Assembly: GCF_003970675.1 (NCBI RefSeq)
Contig: NZ_CP034562.1
Span: 124,001-188,000 of the forward strand
Source: Flammeovirga pectinis
GTDB taxonomy: Bacteria > Bacteroidota > Bacteroidia > Cytophagales > Flammeovirgaceae
Length of the DNA stretch: 64,000 nucleotides
Direction of reading: 5' to 3'
Translations under genes and position numbers: made by a program
Shown: positions 47,376 through 56,304 of the stretch, in pieces
Numbering within the stretch: the first letter of the stretch is position 1
Layout: each line of letters opens with the position of its first letter
The notes under the pieces: generated by a model
The model's database searches: none
Told to the model about the DNA's origin: nothing
The model's input: only the letters and a program-made list of their open reading frames with translations

Positions 47376-48176
47376 TCACTCTACAATAATGATACTCGCC
47401 GTATCATAACTATAAGCTGAAAAGTAGCCCAATGCATTATTAGACCAATTTGATAATGGATTACCGGGAGCTGCTGAACCTCCATTTGGTCCTCCTCCAG
47501 TATTAATAATATCGGCTAGTGAATTGAAGTAATCATAAGAGGCTTCATCAAAGTGAATGAATTGAACGTCTATTTTATCTCCGACTTCAAATATTTTACC
47601 TCTTATTGGAAAATGGGTTTTATTTCCGTTGATTTTACTATCCTCCATTACTTGAAGATCATTATTACCGTTTTGATATACTCCATTTAAGGAATGAGTC
47701 AGTCTATAAAAGTTAGTAGCAGCAGGATCAGTAAATTGTACAAATACTGTGTATCCCGCTTCTCTAGGTCCAAAAGCCTCTTGATATTCATAGTATACAC
47801 TATCAATAGCAACTTTTTCAATTAAGTCTGTAGTGGCAGAATATGACTTTCCATCTACCTCCACTTCTAATAAAAATGCAGTATTTACTTTTGCATTTAA
47901 AAATGTGATATACTCTCCTCTACCTACATTAGGAATGTCTAATGTTTCTCCCTCAAATTTTAATGAAACTTTCGCATTGTCAATTTTTTCGGTAGGTGTA
48001 TTGTCAAAGTAAGGGGCTGTTCGAGATACTTTCACCGTAAAATCATTTTCTCCTTTATAGATTACAGCTTCGATCACCAATTCTGGCGATGCATCTTTTA
48101 AATCGATATCAATGACTTTTTCACATGATGTTCCTATTAGAAGAAATAGGCTAAGTGTGATATATGTAAATTTCAT
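47376..48176 (-). CDS. DUF4249 lipoprotein (partner of TonB receptor)
   Basis: The start is set at 48176 because MKFTYITLSLFLLIGTSC forms a lipoprotein signal (Cys18); an upstream frame extension overlaps the receptor gene and is not needed. About 266 residues follow the DUF4249 pattern: CEKVIDIDLKDASPELVIEAVI, VKVSRTAPYFDN and SYDYFNSLADIINTGGGP. It starts 4 bases after the TonB receptor stop. DUF4249 proteins are surface lipoproteins always seen with such receptors; by analogy to SusD they may cap the barrel, but the cargo is unknown. Confidence 0.88.
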   Translation of the reverse strand: MKFTYITLSLFLLIGTSCEKVIDIDLKDASPELVIEAVIYKGENDFTVKVSRTAPYFDNTPTEKIDNAKVSLKFEGETLDIPNVGRGEYITFLNAKVNTAFLLEVEVDGKSYSATTDLIEKVAIDSVYYEYQEAFGPREAGYTVFVQFTDPAATNFYRLTHSLNGVYQNGNNDLQVMEDSKINGNKTHFPIRGKIFEVGDKIDVQFIHFDEASYDYFNSLADIINTGGGPNGGSAAPGNPLSNWSNNALGYFSAYSYDTASIIIVE

Positions 48177-48180
48177 GTTT

Positions 48181-50505
48181 TTAGAATTTGAAGTTGTAAG
48201 TAACTGATGGCACCCATTTGAATAAGGCTGTTTGTATTGCTTCGGTTTGCGTGGGATCCTCTTCATTAGGTTCAAAGGTAATTGTATACGCATTTTCTCG
48301 TCCATAGGCATTGTATAGAGAGAAGTTCCAGCTTGATTCAAACTTATCTGTTTTCTTTCTAATCCAAGTGACGGCTAAATCTAGACGGTGATAGTTAGGC
48401 ATTCTATACCCATTTCTTTCGGTGTAATAAGGAACAATTTTCCCATCTACTTCATATCTTCCAGAAGGAAAAGTAACAGCATCTCCGGTATAGTAAATAA
48501 AGTTTCCTGATAGGCTTACTTTGGGGCTAAGTTTATAGATAGCGACAACACTTATATCATGTGTTCTGTCTTGTCGTGCAGCAAACCAGCTACCTTGATT
48601 GATTTCATCAAACTGTTGTTCTGTGCGCGATAAAGTGTAGCTTAACCATCCTGTAAACCTTCCTTTGTTCTTTTTTATCATCATTTCTATACCATAAGCA
48701 CGCCCTTTTCCATAGACCAAATCTCCTTCATATAAATCATTCTGAAAGACGTTTGCACCTGTTCTGTAATCAATTACATTGCGCATATCCTTATAGTAGG
48801 TTTCTATGGAAGTCTCGAAAGTATTTTCTTTGAAGTTCCTGAAATACCCAAGAGAAATTTGTTGTGCTTCTTGAGGTTTAACATTATTAGAACTCATAAT
48901 CCATGTGTCGGTTGGAGAAGAAGAAGTGGAATTGGTCAACATGTGCATATATTGATAATTTTTATTATACCCCAATTTTATTGAGCTTTTGGAGTTCAAT
49001 AAATAATTGGCAGATAAACGAGGTTCAAAACCTCCATAGTACTGCATTGCTTCACCATCTTGGTATTCTTTTTTACCAATAGCTTCCCCTTTTTCATTGA
49101 ATTCATACTCTGTTCCTTCTCCAATTTTTTGGAATAATGAGTAACGAACCCCATAATTTAAACTGAACCTATCGCTTACTTTAAATTCATCTTGAATGTA
49201 AAAAGCACCTTCTATACCGTATTGATTTGCTTGCTGTTGAGAGTTCACTCCTGTATTTGCACCGGCTTCTATATTTCCTGGCTGAATAGTATGATGAATG
49301 GCATTAAAACCAAACTTAATGGTATGTTTGTTCGTAGCAAAAAAAGTGAAATCTTGTTTGAGATTAACATCATTAATAATGGATTCTAGACCAATTCTAT
49401 CTTCTGCTTCACCCATTCCAAATTCGTAGTTATAATCACTATAAATCACAGAGGTATTAGAAAATAATTTACCAGAAAAAACATGATTCCAACGTAACGT
49501 ACCCGTCATGTTTCCATAATTAATACCCATATCAGAACTGACTCCAAATTTATCTTTACCAAAATATCCCGAAAGGAATATTCTATCTTTATCAGAAATT
49601 CTATAGTTGGCTTTGAGGTTTAAATCATAGAAGTAAAGATCAGAATTTTTATAGGCAGGGTCGTCGTATAATCCTAAAAATAGATCTGCATAAGTTCTTC
49701 TTCCCGAAATCATAAAAGAGCCTTTGTCTTTCACAATTGGTCCTTCAACGGTTACTCTTGATGCAATCGTTCCAATACCACCTGTAACGGTATATTCTTT
49801 GGCATTTCCTTCTTTCATTCTAATATCCAAAACGGAAGAAGTTCTACCACCATATTCAGGCATCATTCCCCCTTTATACATAGTTGCTCCTTTGATGGCA
49901 TCACCATTAAAAACAGAAAAGAAACCCATTAAATGAGAAGGATTATAAACAGGAGCTTCATCGAGCAAGACAAGGTTTTGGTCTAAGCCACCGCCCCGAA
50001 CATAAAAGCCAGAACCACCTTCTCCAGAAGTTTTTACACCCGGTTGGGTTTGCATCACTTTTATAATATCCACCTCACCACCAAAAGTAGGCAGTTCTTT
50101 AATGGCTTTGGTATCTAATTTTGTAACACTGCCCACATTTTCTGTGATATTCTGATCTTCTCTTTCTGCTGAAATGACAATTTCATCGAGGTTCTGAGCT
50201 GCAGGATTTAGTTCAATAGTAATGTTGGTGTTTTTTGTAAGATCGAACTGTTTCTCAATTTTATCATATCCCACATAATGATAAACAACGGTATAATTCC
50301 CTTCTGCTATACTGAGTGAATAATACCCATAAATGTTAGCAGTAGTACCTACGCCGGGCAACTCTTTAATAGTAATTGTGGCATAAGGTAAATCTTCTCC
50401 ATTAGAAGCATCTTTTATTTGTCCGTTGATAGCATATTTTGATTGACCAAATAAAAAAGTTGAAGTTAGGAGTAAGTTAAAAAATAAGACAGATTTGATA
50501 TTCAT
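48181..50505 (-). CDS. TonB-dependent outer-membrane receptor
   Basis: 774 residues. Signal peptide about 1-21 (ending LFGQ), a carboxypeptidase-like domain (about 22-105: YAINGQIKDASNGEDLPYATITIKE), a plug domain (IKELPTFGGEVDIIKVMQTQPGV, GFYVRGGGLDQNLVLLDEAPVYNPSH) and a 22-strand-type barrel ending SVTYNFKF with the terminal Phe. It forms an operon with the DUF4249 gene and is 114 bases downstream of the LytTR regulator on the same strand, so the two-component pair may control it. Confidence 0.93.
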   Translation of the reverse strand: MNIKSVLFFNLLLTSTFLFGQSKYAINGQIKDASNGEDLPYATITIKELPGVGTTANIYGYYSLSIAEGNYTVVYHYVGYDKIEKQFDLTKNTNITIELNPAAQNLDEIVISAEREDQNITENVGSVTKLDTKAIKELPTFGGEVDIIKVMQTQPGVKTSGEGGSGFYVRGGGLDQNLVLLDEAPVYNPSHLMGFFSVFNGDAIKGATMYKGGMMPEYGGRTSSVLDIRMKEGNAKEYTVTGGIGTIASRVTVEGPIVKDKGSFMISGRRTYADLFLGLYDDPAYKNSDLYFYDLNLKANYRISDKDRIFLSGYFGKDKFGVSSDMGINYGNMTGTLRWNHVFSGKLFSNTSVIYSDYNYEFGMGEAEDRIGLESIINDVNLKQDFTFFATNKHTIKFGFNAIHHTIQPGNIEAGANTGVNSQQQANQYGIEGAFYIQDEFKVSDRFSLNYGVRYSLFQKIGEGTEYEFNEKGEAIGKKEYQDGEAMQYYGGFEPRLSANYLLNSKSSIKLGYNKNYQYMHMLTNSTSSSPTDTWIMSSNNVKPQEAQQISLGYFRNFKENTFETSIETYYKDMRNVIDYRTGANVFQNDLYEGDLVYGKGRAYGIEMMIKKNKGRFTGWLSYTLSRTEQQFDEINQGSWFAARQDRTHDISVVAIYKLSPKVSLSGNFIYYTGDAVTFPSGRYEVDGKIVPYYTERNGYRMPNYHRLDLAVTWIRKKTDKFESSWNFSLYNAYGRENAYTITFEPNEEDPTQTEAIQTALFKWVPSVTYNFKF

Positions 50506-50619
50506 AAAATAGATTTAATGATTTCTACAAATATGATTTCAACTACCTTTACATTTATTTAAAATTTGAGTCAAACGGGCAATTCCTAACTTGAAACGGA
50601 CAAATTTTTATTAATATTA

Positions 50620-51381
50620 CTATGCTTGAAGCCAATTTAGAAACTCACTACTTTTAGCTTTGCTGACAATAATTTGCTCCTCAATAGTTAGTTTTGATTC
50701 GATAAGGAGTTTTCTTGCAAAGTATTTTGATACATGATGAATAGCTTTTCTATTGATTAAAAATTGACGATTCACTCTATAAAAATTAGTACCTAAATCA
50801 TTTTCCAAAGTATCTAATGTATGTTCGGTGACATATTTTTTAGCATCAAAAGTATGGAGATAAGGAACGCCAGCCTCTAGTTGAACAAGGGCAATATCAG
50901 AAGTATTGATAGGAATGATTTTATCTCCTTTAAAAATAAGAATATTCGTTTTTATACTGTGCTGATTCCGTGTAGAAAGTTCATGAATAACATTTTTAAA
51001 ATTATCATTTTGACTAGTATTATTGCTTTTAAGTCGATTGATTTTGGTTAAAGTTTCACCTATTCTTTTATTATCAAATGGTTTTAAAATATAATCAATA
51101 CCATTGGCTTTAAAGGCTTCCAAAGCATACTCATCATAAGCAGTACAGAACACCACGGGAGCTAAATTTTCTACTTCTTTAAAGATTTCAAAACTTAAAC
51201 CATCAGCAAGTTGAATATCAGAAAAAATAAGGTCAGGCTCGTTATTGTTTTTCAAATAATCAATGGCTTCGTCGATGGTAGATAATTTGGCTTCAATAGT
51301 ATTTTCAGGACTATATTCTAGAATTAAAGATTCGAGTTCTTCAGCCATTAGATATTCATCTTCAATAATTACAATTCTCAT
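50620..51381 (-). CDS. LytTR-type response regulator
   Basis: 253 residues. Receiver domain about 1-120 with the phosphoacceptor D55 (DLIFSDIQL), acidic pair E7-D8 and K102-type lysine in YILKPFDN. A LytTR DNA-binding domain covers about 150-250 (DIALVQLEAGVPYLHTFDAKKYVTEHTLDTLE... FYRVNRQFLINRKAIHHV). Its start overlaps the end of the histidine kinase gene by 4 bases (ATGA), so the pair is translationally coupled. The target promoter is likely that of the TonB receptor operon directly downstream. Confidence 0.95.
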   Translation of the reverse strand: MRIVIIEDEYLMAEELESLILEYSPENTIEAKLSTIDEAIDYLKNNNEPDLIFSDIQLADGLSFEIFKEVENLAPVVFCTAYDEYALEAFKANGIDYILKPFDNKRIGETLTKINRLKSNNTSQNDNFKNVIHELSTRNQHSIKTNILIFKGDKIIPINTSDIALVQLEAGVPYLHTFDAKKYVTEHTLDTLENDLGTNFYRVNRQFLINRKAIHHVSKYFARKLLIESKLTIEEQIIVSKAKSSEFLNWLQA

Positions 51382-52448
51382 TTATTGATTGTTTTAAAAG
51401 TAACTTCAAATTGTTTAGACAAGTGATTTACATGAATAGTTGGTTGTCCTATACCAAGTAATTCAAATCTTTTTTTGAGGTTATCCAATCCTGTTCCTGT
51501 AGTTTCTGTATTTCTTTTAGGAATTATATTATTAGCGAAAGTGATGGATGAGTCTTCATTTTGGCGTATTTGAATTTTTAAAACATTTTTTGATGTAAAA
51601 GCATTGTGCTTAATGGCATTCTCAGCTAAAGACTGTAAGGTAACGACCGGTAAGTAAGCTGTATTTTGAAAAGATTTAGGCAATTCATTTTGAAAAATAA
51701 TAGCATTAGCAAACCTGATTTGTTGTAGTTCAATATAATTTTGACAGAAACCAATTTCATCTTTCACAGAAGTAAGGTCTTTAGTAGTTTCTGTAATTGA
51801 AAAACGAAGATAGGAAGATAGACGCACCAAATATTCTTCCGCCGTTATTTGATCTCTCTTAATAAGTATTTTTAAAGTGTTAAGTGCATTAAAGATAAAG
51901 TGAGGGTGAATCTTATTTTTTAATTGCTCTTGTTGAGTGACCGACTGTGCCAATTCCAATCTAGTCTTATCCAATTCTAATTGTGCTTTTTCATACCTAT
52001 TTGTAATTAGCCAATACATAATTAAGATGAAGGTATTATTTGCTGAAGCACCTATAAAAGGATAATATTTAAACGCTCCAAAATCAATAGGATTAATTTC
52101 GGCTCTTCTTTGTTGACTTATGAAAACGACCAAAAACATGAAGGAGTAAGAAATAATATATTTCCAGTACTTATGGATTTTTCGATTAAACTGATTATCC
52201 ATCAAATGAAATAACCATACATTCAGCATCCAATGCATAAAGATCACAGTACTGACTAAAAAGATTGCTTTAATAATCAAAGTATAACTAAACCGACTAA
52301 GGTATAGCTCTACTACTTCAGTTTGAGGTAAAGAAGAGATGAAAAGCATCATGGGCATGATGGTATAAATTGCAATAAGTGGAGAGGTCATTAAAGCAAT
52401 TTTTACCAGCTGTCGAAGTTGTGATTTTTCAGCGTTTAGATTATTCAT
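51378..52448 (-). CDS. LytS/YehU-type sensor histidine kinase
   Basis: 356 residues. Four hydrophobic segments (about 17-40, 55-80, 97-112 and 128-148) form the membrane sensor; there is no separate periplasmic domain. The His_kinase domain follows: KNKIHPHFIFNALNTLK with the phosphorylated histidine H183, and an ATPase part with LAENAIKHNAF (N box) and GTGLDNLKKRFELL (G box). It phosphorylates the LytTR regulator encoded by the overlapping next gene. Confidence 0.95.
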   Translation of the reverse strand: MNNLNAEKSQLRQLVKIALMTSPLIAIYTIMPMMLFISSLPQTEVVELYLSRFSYTLIIKAIFLVSTVIFMHWMLNVWLFHLMDNQFNRKIHKYWKYIISYSFMFLVVFISQQRRAEINPIDFGAFKYYPFIGASANNTFILIMYWLITNRYEKAQLELDKTRLELAQSVTQQEQLKNKIHPHFIFNALNTLKILIKRDQITAEEYLVRLSSYLRFSITETTKDLTSVKDEIGFCQNYIELQQIRFANAIIFQNELPKSFQNTAYLPVVTLQSLAENAIKHNAFTSKNVLKIQIRQNEDSSITFANNIIPKRNTETTGTGLDNLKKRFELLGIGQPTIHVNHLSKQFEVTFKTINK

Positions 52449-52594
52449 ACTTTCAAAGTAATTACAATTGAATGAAATTTACTATGTACATTAAAAATCT
52501 TAACTTTTTAAAATCTATCCTTAAATGAGATTTTTTCTGTAAAAAATCGATAAATAAATAGTTACTTTATTTTTGAAATATCAGCTATAATAAA

Positions 52595-52798
52595 ATGAAA
52601 GAACACCTAAGAGACTATATTACTGAACAAATACCCTCCTCAAAAGAAGAGGAAATAGAAGAAATTCTCGGGATTTTCAAAATTAAAGAATTCAAAAAAG
52701 GAGACTATTTTAAAAAGCCATTTACAACAGGTAATGATATAGCATTTATTGTGAATGGAACAGTAAGATCACTTTTTTGTACCTCATTTCTTCTCTAA
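52595..52798 (+). pseudogene. Crp/Fnr-family regulator, truncated after 67 codons
   Basis: The frame begins like a normal Crp-type protein (SSKEEEIEEILGIFKIKEFKKGDYFKKP then DIAFIVNGTVRSLF, cf. the intact homologue at 12575) but ends at residue 67 after a T-rich stretch. The effector pocket and the winged helix are lost. A full gene would be about 190 codons. The missing part is not found downstream, where the next gene begins within 40 bases, so a deletion is more likely than a simple frameshift. Confidence 0.75.
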
Positions 52799-52836
52799 CT
52801 TTATTTTACTTATTATTCATAAATCAGTAGTATCCT

Positions 52837-53283
52837 ATGTTATTTCCAAAAACAATAGATAATTCTTACAGAGGCAATAAATTACCACTATACTTTTTTT
52901 ACTTGCTAGCTACAGTGACAATAGGAAGGTCACTTGCTCACATGTTTTTAGCAGACGGAGGGGCTCAAAGTATAGCAACAATTCCATTGGATAGTTATTC
53001 TAAAGAAGCATCTGATGTTGTTATTCACATCTTTTCCGAATGGGGGCTTACCCAATTAATGTTTGGAATTTTATACGGCGTCGTACTTTGGAGATATAAA
53101 ACGCTAATTCCATTAATGTATTTATTCATTTTTATTGAATATAGTGGTAGATTATTTCTTACGGTCTATAAACCAATAGTCTTGGAAGGAACTGCTCCTG
53201 GTGGGATTCTTAATTATGTCATGATTCCTGTCGCACTAATTATGTTATTTCTTTCTCTACGAACTCAAACAGATAAAAAATAA
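52837..53283 (+). CDS. Four-TM membrane protein (148 aa)
   Basis: 148 residues with four hydrophobic segments (about 15-35, 65-85, 90-110 and 122-140), separated by short polar loops (GRSLAHMFLADGGAQSIATIP, LTVYKPIVLEG). No catalytic motif seen. It lies 5 bases before the DUF2147 gene, so the two form an operon. By analogy with the Crp-DJ-1 pair at 12.6 kb, the now truncated Crp gene upstream probably controlled it. Function unknown. Confidence 0.8.
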   Translation: MLFPKTIDNSYRGNKLPLYFFYLLATVTIGRSLAHMFLADGGAQSIATIPLDSYSKEASDVVIHIFSEWGLTQLMFGILYGVVLWRYKTLIPLMYLFIFIEYSGRLFLTVYKPIVLEGTAPGGILNYVMIPVALIMLFLSLRTQTDKK

Positions 53284-53288
53284 AAATT

Positions 53289-53639
53289 ATGAAAAATCTA
53301 ATTTTAATAATGCTAACCCTTTGTTCATTATCCGCAATGGGGCAATCTAAGTTAAACGGCATTTGGAACACAGGTGATGAGAATACAAAAATTGAAATTT
53401 CGGAGTCTAATGGAGAGTTAGTCGGGAATATTAAATCTTCTGATAACACGAAAGCGAAAGTTGGAACTCCAATGTTAAAAGATTTTGTAAAAGAGGGTAC
53501 GAATTGGAAAGCAAAAATATATGCTGCCAAAAAACAAAAATGGTATGATGCAACTGTTACTCCAAAAGGAGATGTTCTTAAAATTGAAATAAGTGTGGGA
53601 TTCTTGAGTAAAACTTTAGAATGGAAAAGAGTGCCATAA
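53289..53639 (+). CDS. DUF2147-like secreted protein (116 aa)
   Basis: Signal peptide of about 18 (ending AMGQ). The mature domain shows the DUF2147 pattern: LNGIWNTGDENTKIEIS at the N-terminus, GTPMLKDFVKEGTNWKAKIYAAKKQKWYDATV in the middle and LKIEISVGFLSKTLEWKRV at the end. It is a small beta-barrel of the lipocalin-like sort, probably periplasmic. Second gene of an operon with the four-TM protein. The molecular role is not established. Confidence 0.85.
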   Translation: MKNLILIMLTLCSLSAMGQSKLNGIWNTGDENTKIEISESNGELVGNIKSSDNTKAKVGTPMLKDFVKEGTNWKAKIYAAKKQKWYDATVTPKGDVLKIEISVGFLSKTLEWKRVP

Positions 53640-53699
53640 TTTAACATTGTACCCCGTAGAGTCTTAATCAATACCTCCCTAACTACCTTAAGGCATAAA

Positions 53700-53732
53700 C
53701 AAAAAAACACGAATCTTAATCAGAGGTTCGTA
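53700..53732 (-). terminator. Terminator of the minus-strand pseudogene
   Basis: Stem ACGAATCT / AGAGGTTCGT with an A-run on the + strand, i.e. a T-run for minus-strand transcripts. Confidence 0.65.
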
Positions 53733-53740
53733 TTTAGAAT

Positions 53741-54008
53741 TTAGTTAAATAATTCTTTTAAGTTGATCTCTGTCCAGCTAGCAAAGTACTCAGATACTGG
53801 CACTTTTAAATAGACTTTTTGAGCGTTGATATCGAATACTGTTTCTCTTTTGCCTAATCCCCAAGTTTCTTTTTAAGAACGAGTTCACAACTGTAAGTAA
53901 ATTTCCTTCATGTAAATGTAATCTGTTACCATTTAGAGAAGAACATTCCATTAATGCCGTACTGTTTTTATCAGCGTGTATATAAAAGGCTTGTTTTATA
54001 TACATCAA
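53741..54008 (-). pseudogene. Frameshifted minus-strand gene remnant
   Basis: One frame reads MECSSLNGNRLHLHEGNLLT and continues to FLKRNLG; a shift then opens a second frame, GLGKRETVFDINAQKVYLKV followed by PVSEYFASWTEINLKELFN. Both have sensible composition and a terminator follows, so this was once a gene of at least 90 codons. The product is not recognised; the first part is faintly like a LytTR domain. Confidence 0.45.
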
Positions 54009-54169
54009 TCGAACAAATTTGAGCGACTACTTTTATAAACTGTATGAGACTTATATTCTTACCCTTTTCATTATGTTAAGAGCAGACTTCATTTAATATT
54101 TCATCGTCAGATTTAATTGATGAATTTGTAGAAGTTACTTCTAGTACTACTACAGATGTTTATCTATAT
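53976..54169. repeat. Sensor-gene 5' repeat, copy 1
   Basis: Matches 56024-56236: a GTATATAAAA/TTTTATATAC dyad, the untranslated leader and the first 35 or so codons of a sensor gene. Copy 1 lacks about 19 bases in the signal-peptide region. Confidence 0.85.
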
Positions 54170-54627
54170 CCAGATAATTATACTTGGAACAAATTACCTT
54201 TTGATCAATATACCATAGTACTGTTTTCAACACAAAAGTGGTATAGATTTATATTAACGTTTTCTATAAAGCAAGAAAAAGTAGGTATCATTAGAATGTT
54301 TATATTTTCTCATCAGCTACTCAAGCTTGGGTAACCTATCATTTGGGTACGGCTGTAAATAATAATGATGGGAATATAGAAATACCATTACAGTTTTTAA
54401 AAGGAGAATCAAAAACAATTTATTACAGCGCTTATGGAAAAGGAGCTTTAACATCTAGTAATTCAGAGATTCTATTGTTTGAAGTACTCAACGTTAAAAA
54501 TAAATTGAATGCGAATTTAGGTTTGGTAATGCGGACTTTATTTGTTGTATTTATATTAATAGGGAGTGTACTTTTTCTTAAAAGTAATCAACATAAAATA
54601 AGGAGACGATTCTATTTTTTTGACTAA
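54044..54627 (+). pseudogene. Decayed 7TMR-DISM-like sensor gene
   Basis: Reads MRLIFLPFSLC then a stop. The frame then resumes with SSSDLIDEFVEVTSSTTTDV, YLYPDNYTWNKLPFDQY and continues to a second stop near 54333. The final frame, from about 54328, gives GTAVNNNDGNIEIPLQF through a membrane helix MRTLFVVFILIGSVLFLKS and stops. The N-terminal part has the look of the periplasmic domain of 7TMR-DISM sensors. It is the second copy of the start found at 56093. No kinase domain remains. Confidence 0.6.
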
Positions 54628-54674
54628 AATAAGTTGGCATTTTAGAGTAGTGTTTAAAATATACAATTAATAAC

Positions 54675-54719
54675 TATCAGCTGGTTTTACCTTTGTAAGG
54701 TTACTTTAATCAGCTGATA
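54675..54719. repeat. Nested hairpin before the acyltransferase
   Basis: TATCAGCTG / CAGCTGATA enclosing ACCTT-TGT-AAGGT; no T-run. Confidence 0.55.
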
Positions 54720-54789
54720 AATAAGGTGATATCAAGTTTATTGATAGTGTTAAACCTAATTAAATGTATTACAATATACTAGACTAAAA

Positions 54790-55892
54790 ATGAATTATAG
54801 AAAAGGAACGAACATCGAAACATCAAAACAAAGTAGAATTGTTTTCTTAGATTATCTAAGGGTAATTTCTATTACCATGGTATTAATGGTTCATGCAATA
54901 GAAATTTTTTATTTAGCAGTAGATCGGGTTTCAATTAAGCCAGATGATGAGTTTTGGGTAAATTTTATGAGTAGTTCACTTAGAGCTTGTGTACCTCTTT
55001 TTGTTATGGCATCTGGCTATCTTTTGGTTCCTATTAAAGAGAAACCAAGTGTATTTTATAAAAAACGATTTAGTAGAATCTTATTTCCATTTATTCTGTG
55101 GTCAATTTTATATGCTGTAGTTCCATTTCTTTTTGGAGCTGATAACTTTGATATAATGCAATCTAAATTGATTATCTTATTACATAATTTTAATTTAGAA
55201 TCGGGGCACCTTTGGTTTATTTATATGCTAATTGGTATCTACCTTTTTTTGCCAATAATATCACCTTGGTTACAAATAACATCAAAACACTTTATAGAAT
55301 TCTATCTTGTTTTGTGGTTCTTCTCTAGTTTTCATCATTATTTAAAAATAGTTTTTCCTAATGGTGTTTTTGGAGAAGTTTTTTGGAATGAGTTTCATTC
55401 ATTATGGTATTTTTCAGGGCATTTAGGCTTTGTAGTTCTTGCTTTTTTTTTTTTAGAAAATTTGTTCATTTAAATAAGAAACAAAGTAGACTTTTAGGAG
55501 GGGTAATCTTTATTGTAGGGTATTTAATAACTTATTTCTTATTTGGCTATTTTTTATCAGAAACAAAAGAAATTTACCAGGTTGAAATGGCTTGGCGTTT
55601 TTGTACTCCGAATGTAATTTTAATGACTATAGGATTATTCTTATTAATTAGAACAATTGATTACGATACTCCAAGATTCTTTGGAGTAATTAAAGAACTT
55701 TCTCGTTTAAGTTATGGTGTTTATTTATCTCATCTGTTTTTTGTGGGGTTAACATGGACTTTTATTGTTCAGCCAATGGGTTTATCAACTCCAATTTCAA
55801 TTTTATTAATTACTACTTTAACATGGTTAGCAAGTTATGTTTTAGTTAAGGTGTTATCGTATTTACCAAAAAGTAAATATTTTATTGGATAA
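54790..55892 (+). pseudogene. Acyltransferase_3-family gene, frameshifted in a T12 run
   Basis: The first frame (54790-55473) encodes IVFLDYLRVISITMVLMVHA with the catalytic-type histidine and five or six membrane helices up to GHLGFVVLAFFF. At 55443-55454 twelve consecutive T are followed by a shift, and the protein continues in another frame (KFVHLNKKQSRLLGGVIF... to YLPKSKYFIG). Joined, the product would be about 367 residues, normal for an O-acyltransferase that decorates surface sugars. The break could be phase variation, a fixed mutation or a base-calling error. Confidence 0.75.
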
Positions 55893-56023
55893 TAGTACTG
55901 ATATGAAATAATACAATAGAAGTCTTGATTTTATAATTATGACTTCTATTCTTATACAATTTGAAAATAGAAGTTTATACAGAAAGAATTCAATTTCAAT
56001 AAAAAATGTACATTGTTGTCTGC

Positions 56024-56236
56024 GCGTATATAAAATGCTTGTTTTATATACATCAATTGAACAATTTTGAGCGACTACTCTTAGTAAACTGTATGAGACT
56101 TTCATTCTTACTTATATTCTTACCCTTTTCATTGTCATTATGTTGGGGACAGACTTCATTTAATATTTCATCGTCAGATTTAATCGATGAATTTGTAGAA
56201 GTTACTTCTAGTACTACTACAGATGTTTATCTATAT
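56024..56236. repeat. Sensor-gene 5' repeat, copy 2
   Basis: Matches 53976-54169; includes the GTATATAAAA/TTTTATATAC dyad and the start of the collapsed kinase gene. Confidence 0.85.
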
Positions 56237-56302
56237 CTATCAGGCAAATATAAAATTAATACTAAACGAGGGGTTTCTATCCTTATTCAAATACCTTTAT
56301 AA
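56093..56302 (+). pseudogene. Histidine kinase reduced to its two ends (69 aa)
   Basis: The first 48 residues are a signal peptide (MRLSFLLIFLPFSLSLCWGQ) and the start of a sensor domain identical to the decayed copy at 54044. At about base 56237 the sequence jumps, in frame, to GKYKINTKRGVSILIQIPL, which is the standard last strand of a histidine-kinase ATPase domain. The whole middle of the protein (sensor, membrane part, dimerisation histidine, ATP site) has been lost. The response regulator begins 2 bases after its stop. Confidence 0.75.
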
Positions 56303-56304
56303 AG

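Noticed and set aside
48177-48341. N-terminal extension of the DUF4249 gene into the TonB receptor gene
   Set aside because: Lipoprotein signal starts at 48176 and the extension is only a shadow of the receptor's coding sequence.
53741-54008. Intact LytTR-type regulator on the minus strand
   Set aside because: Only faint similarity, and the coding potential changes frame midway, so it is called a pseudogene remnant of unknown type.
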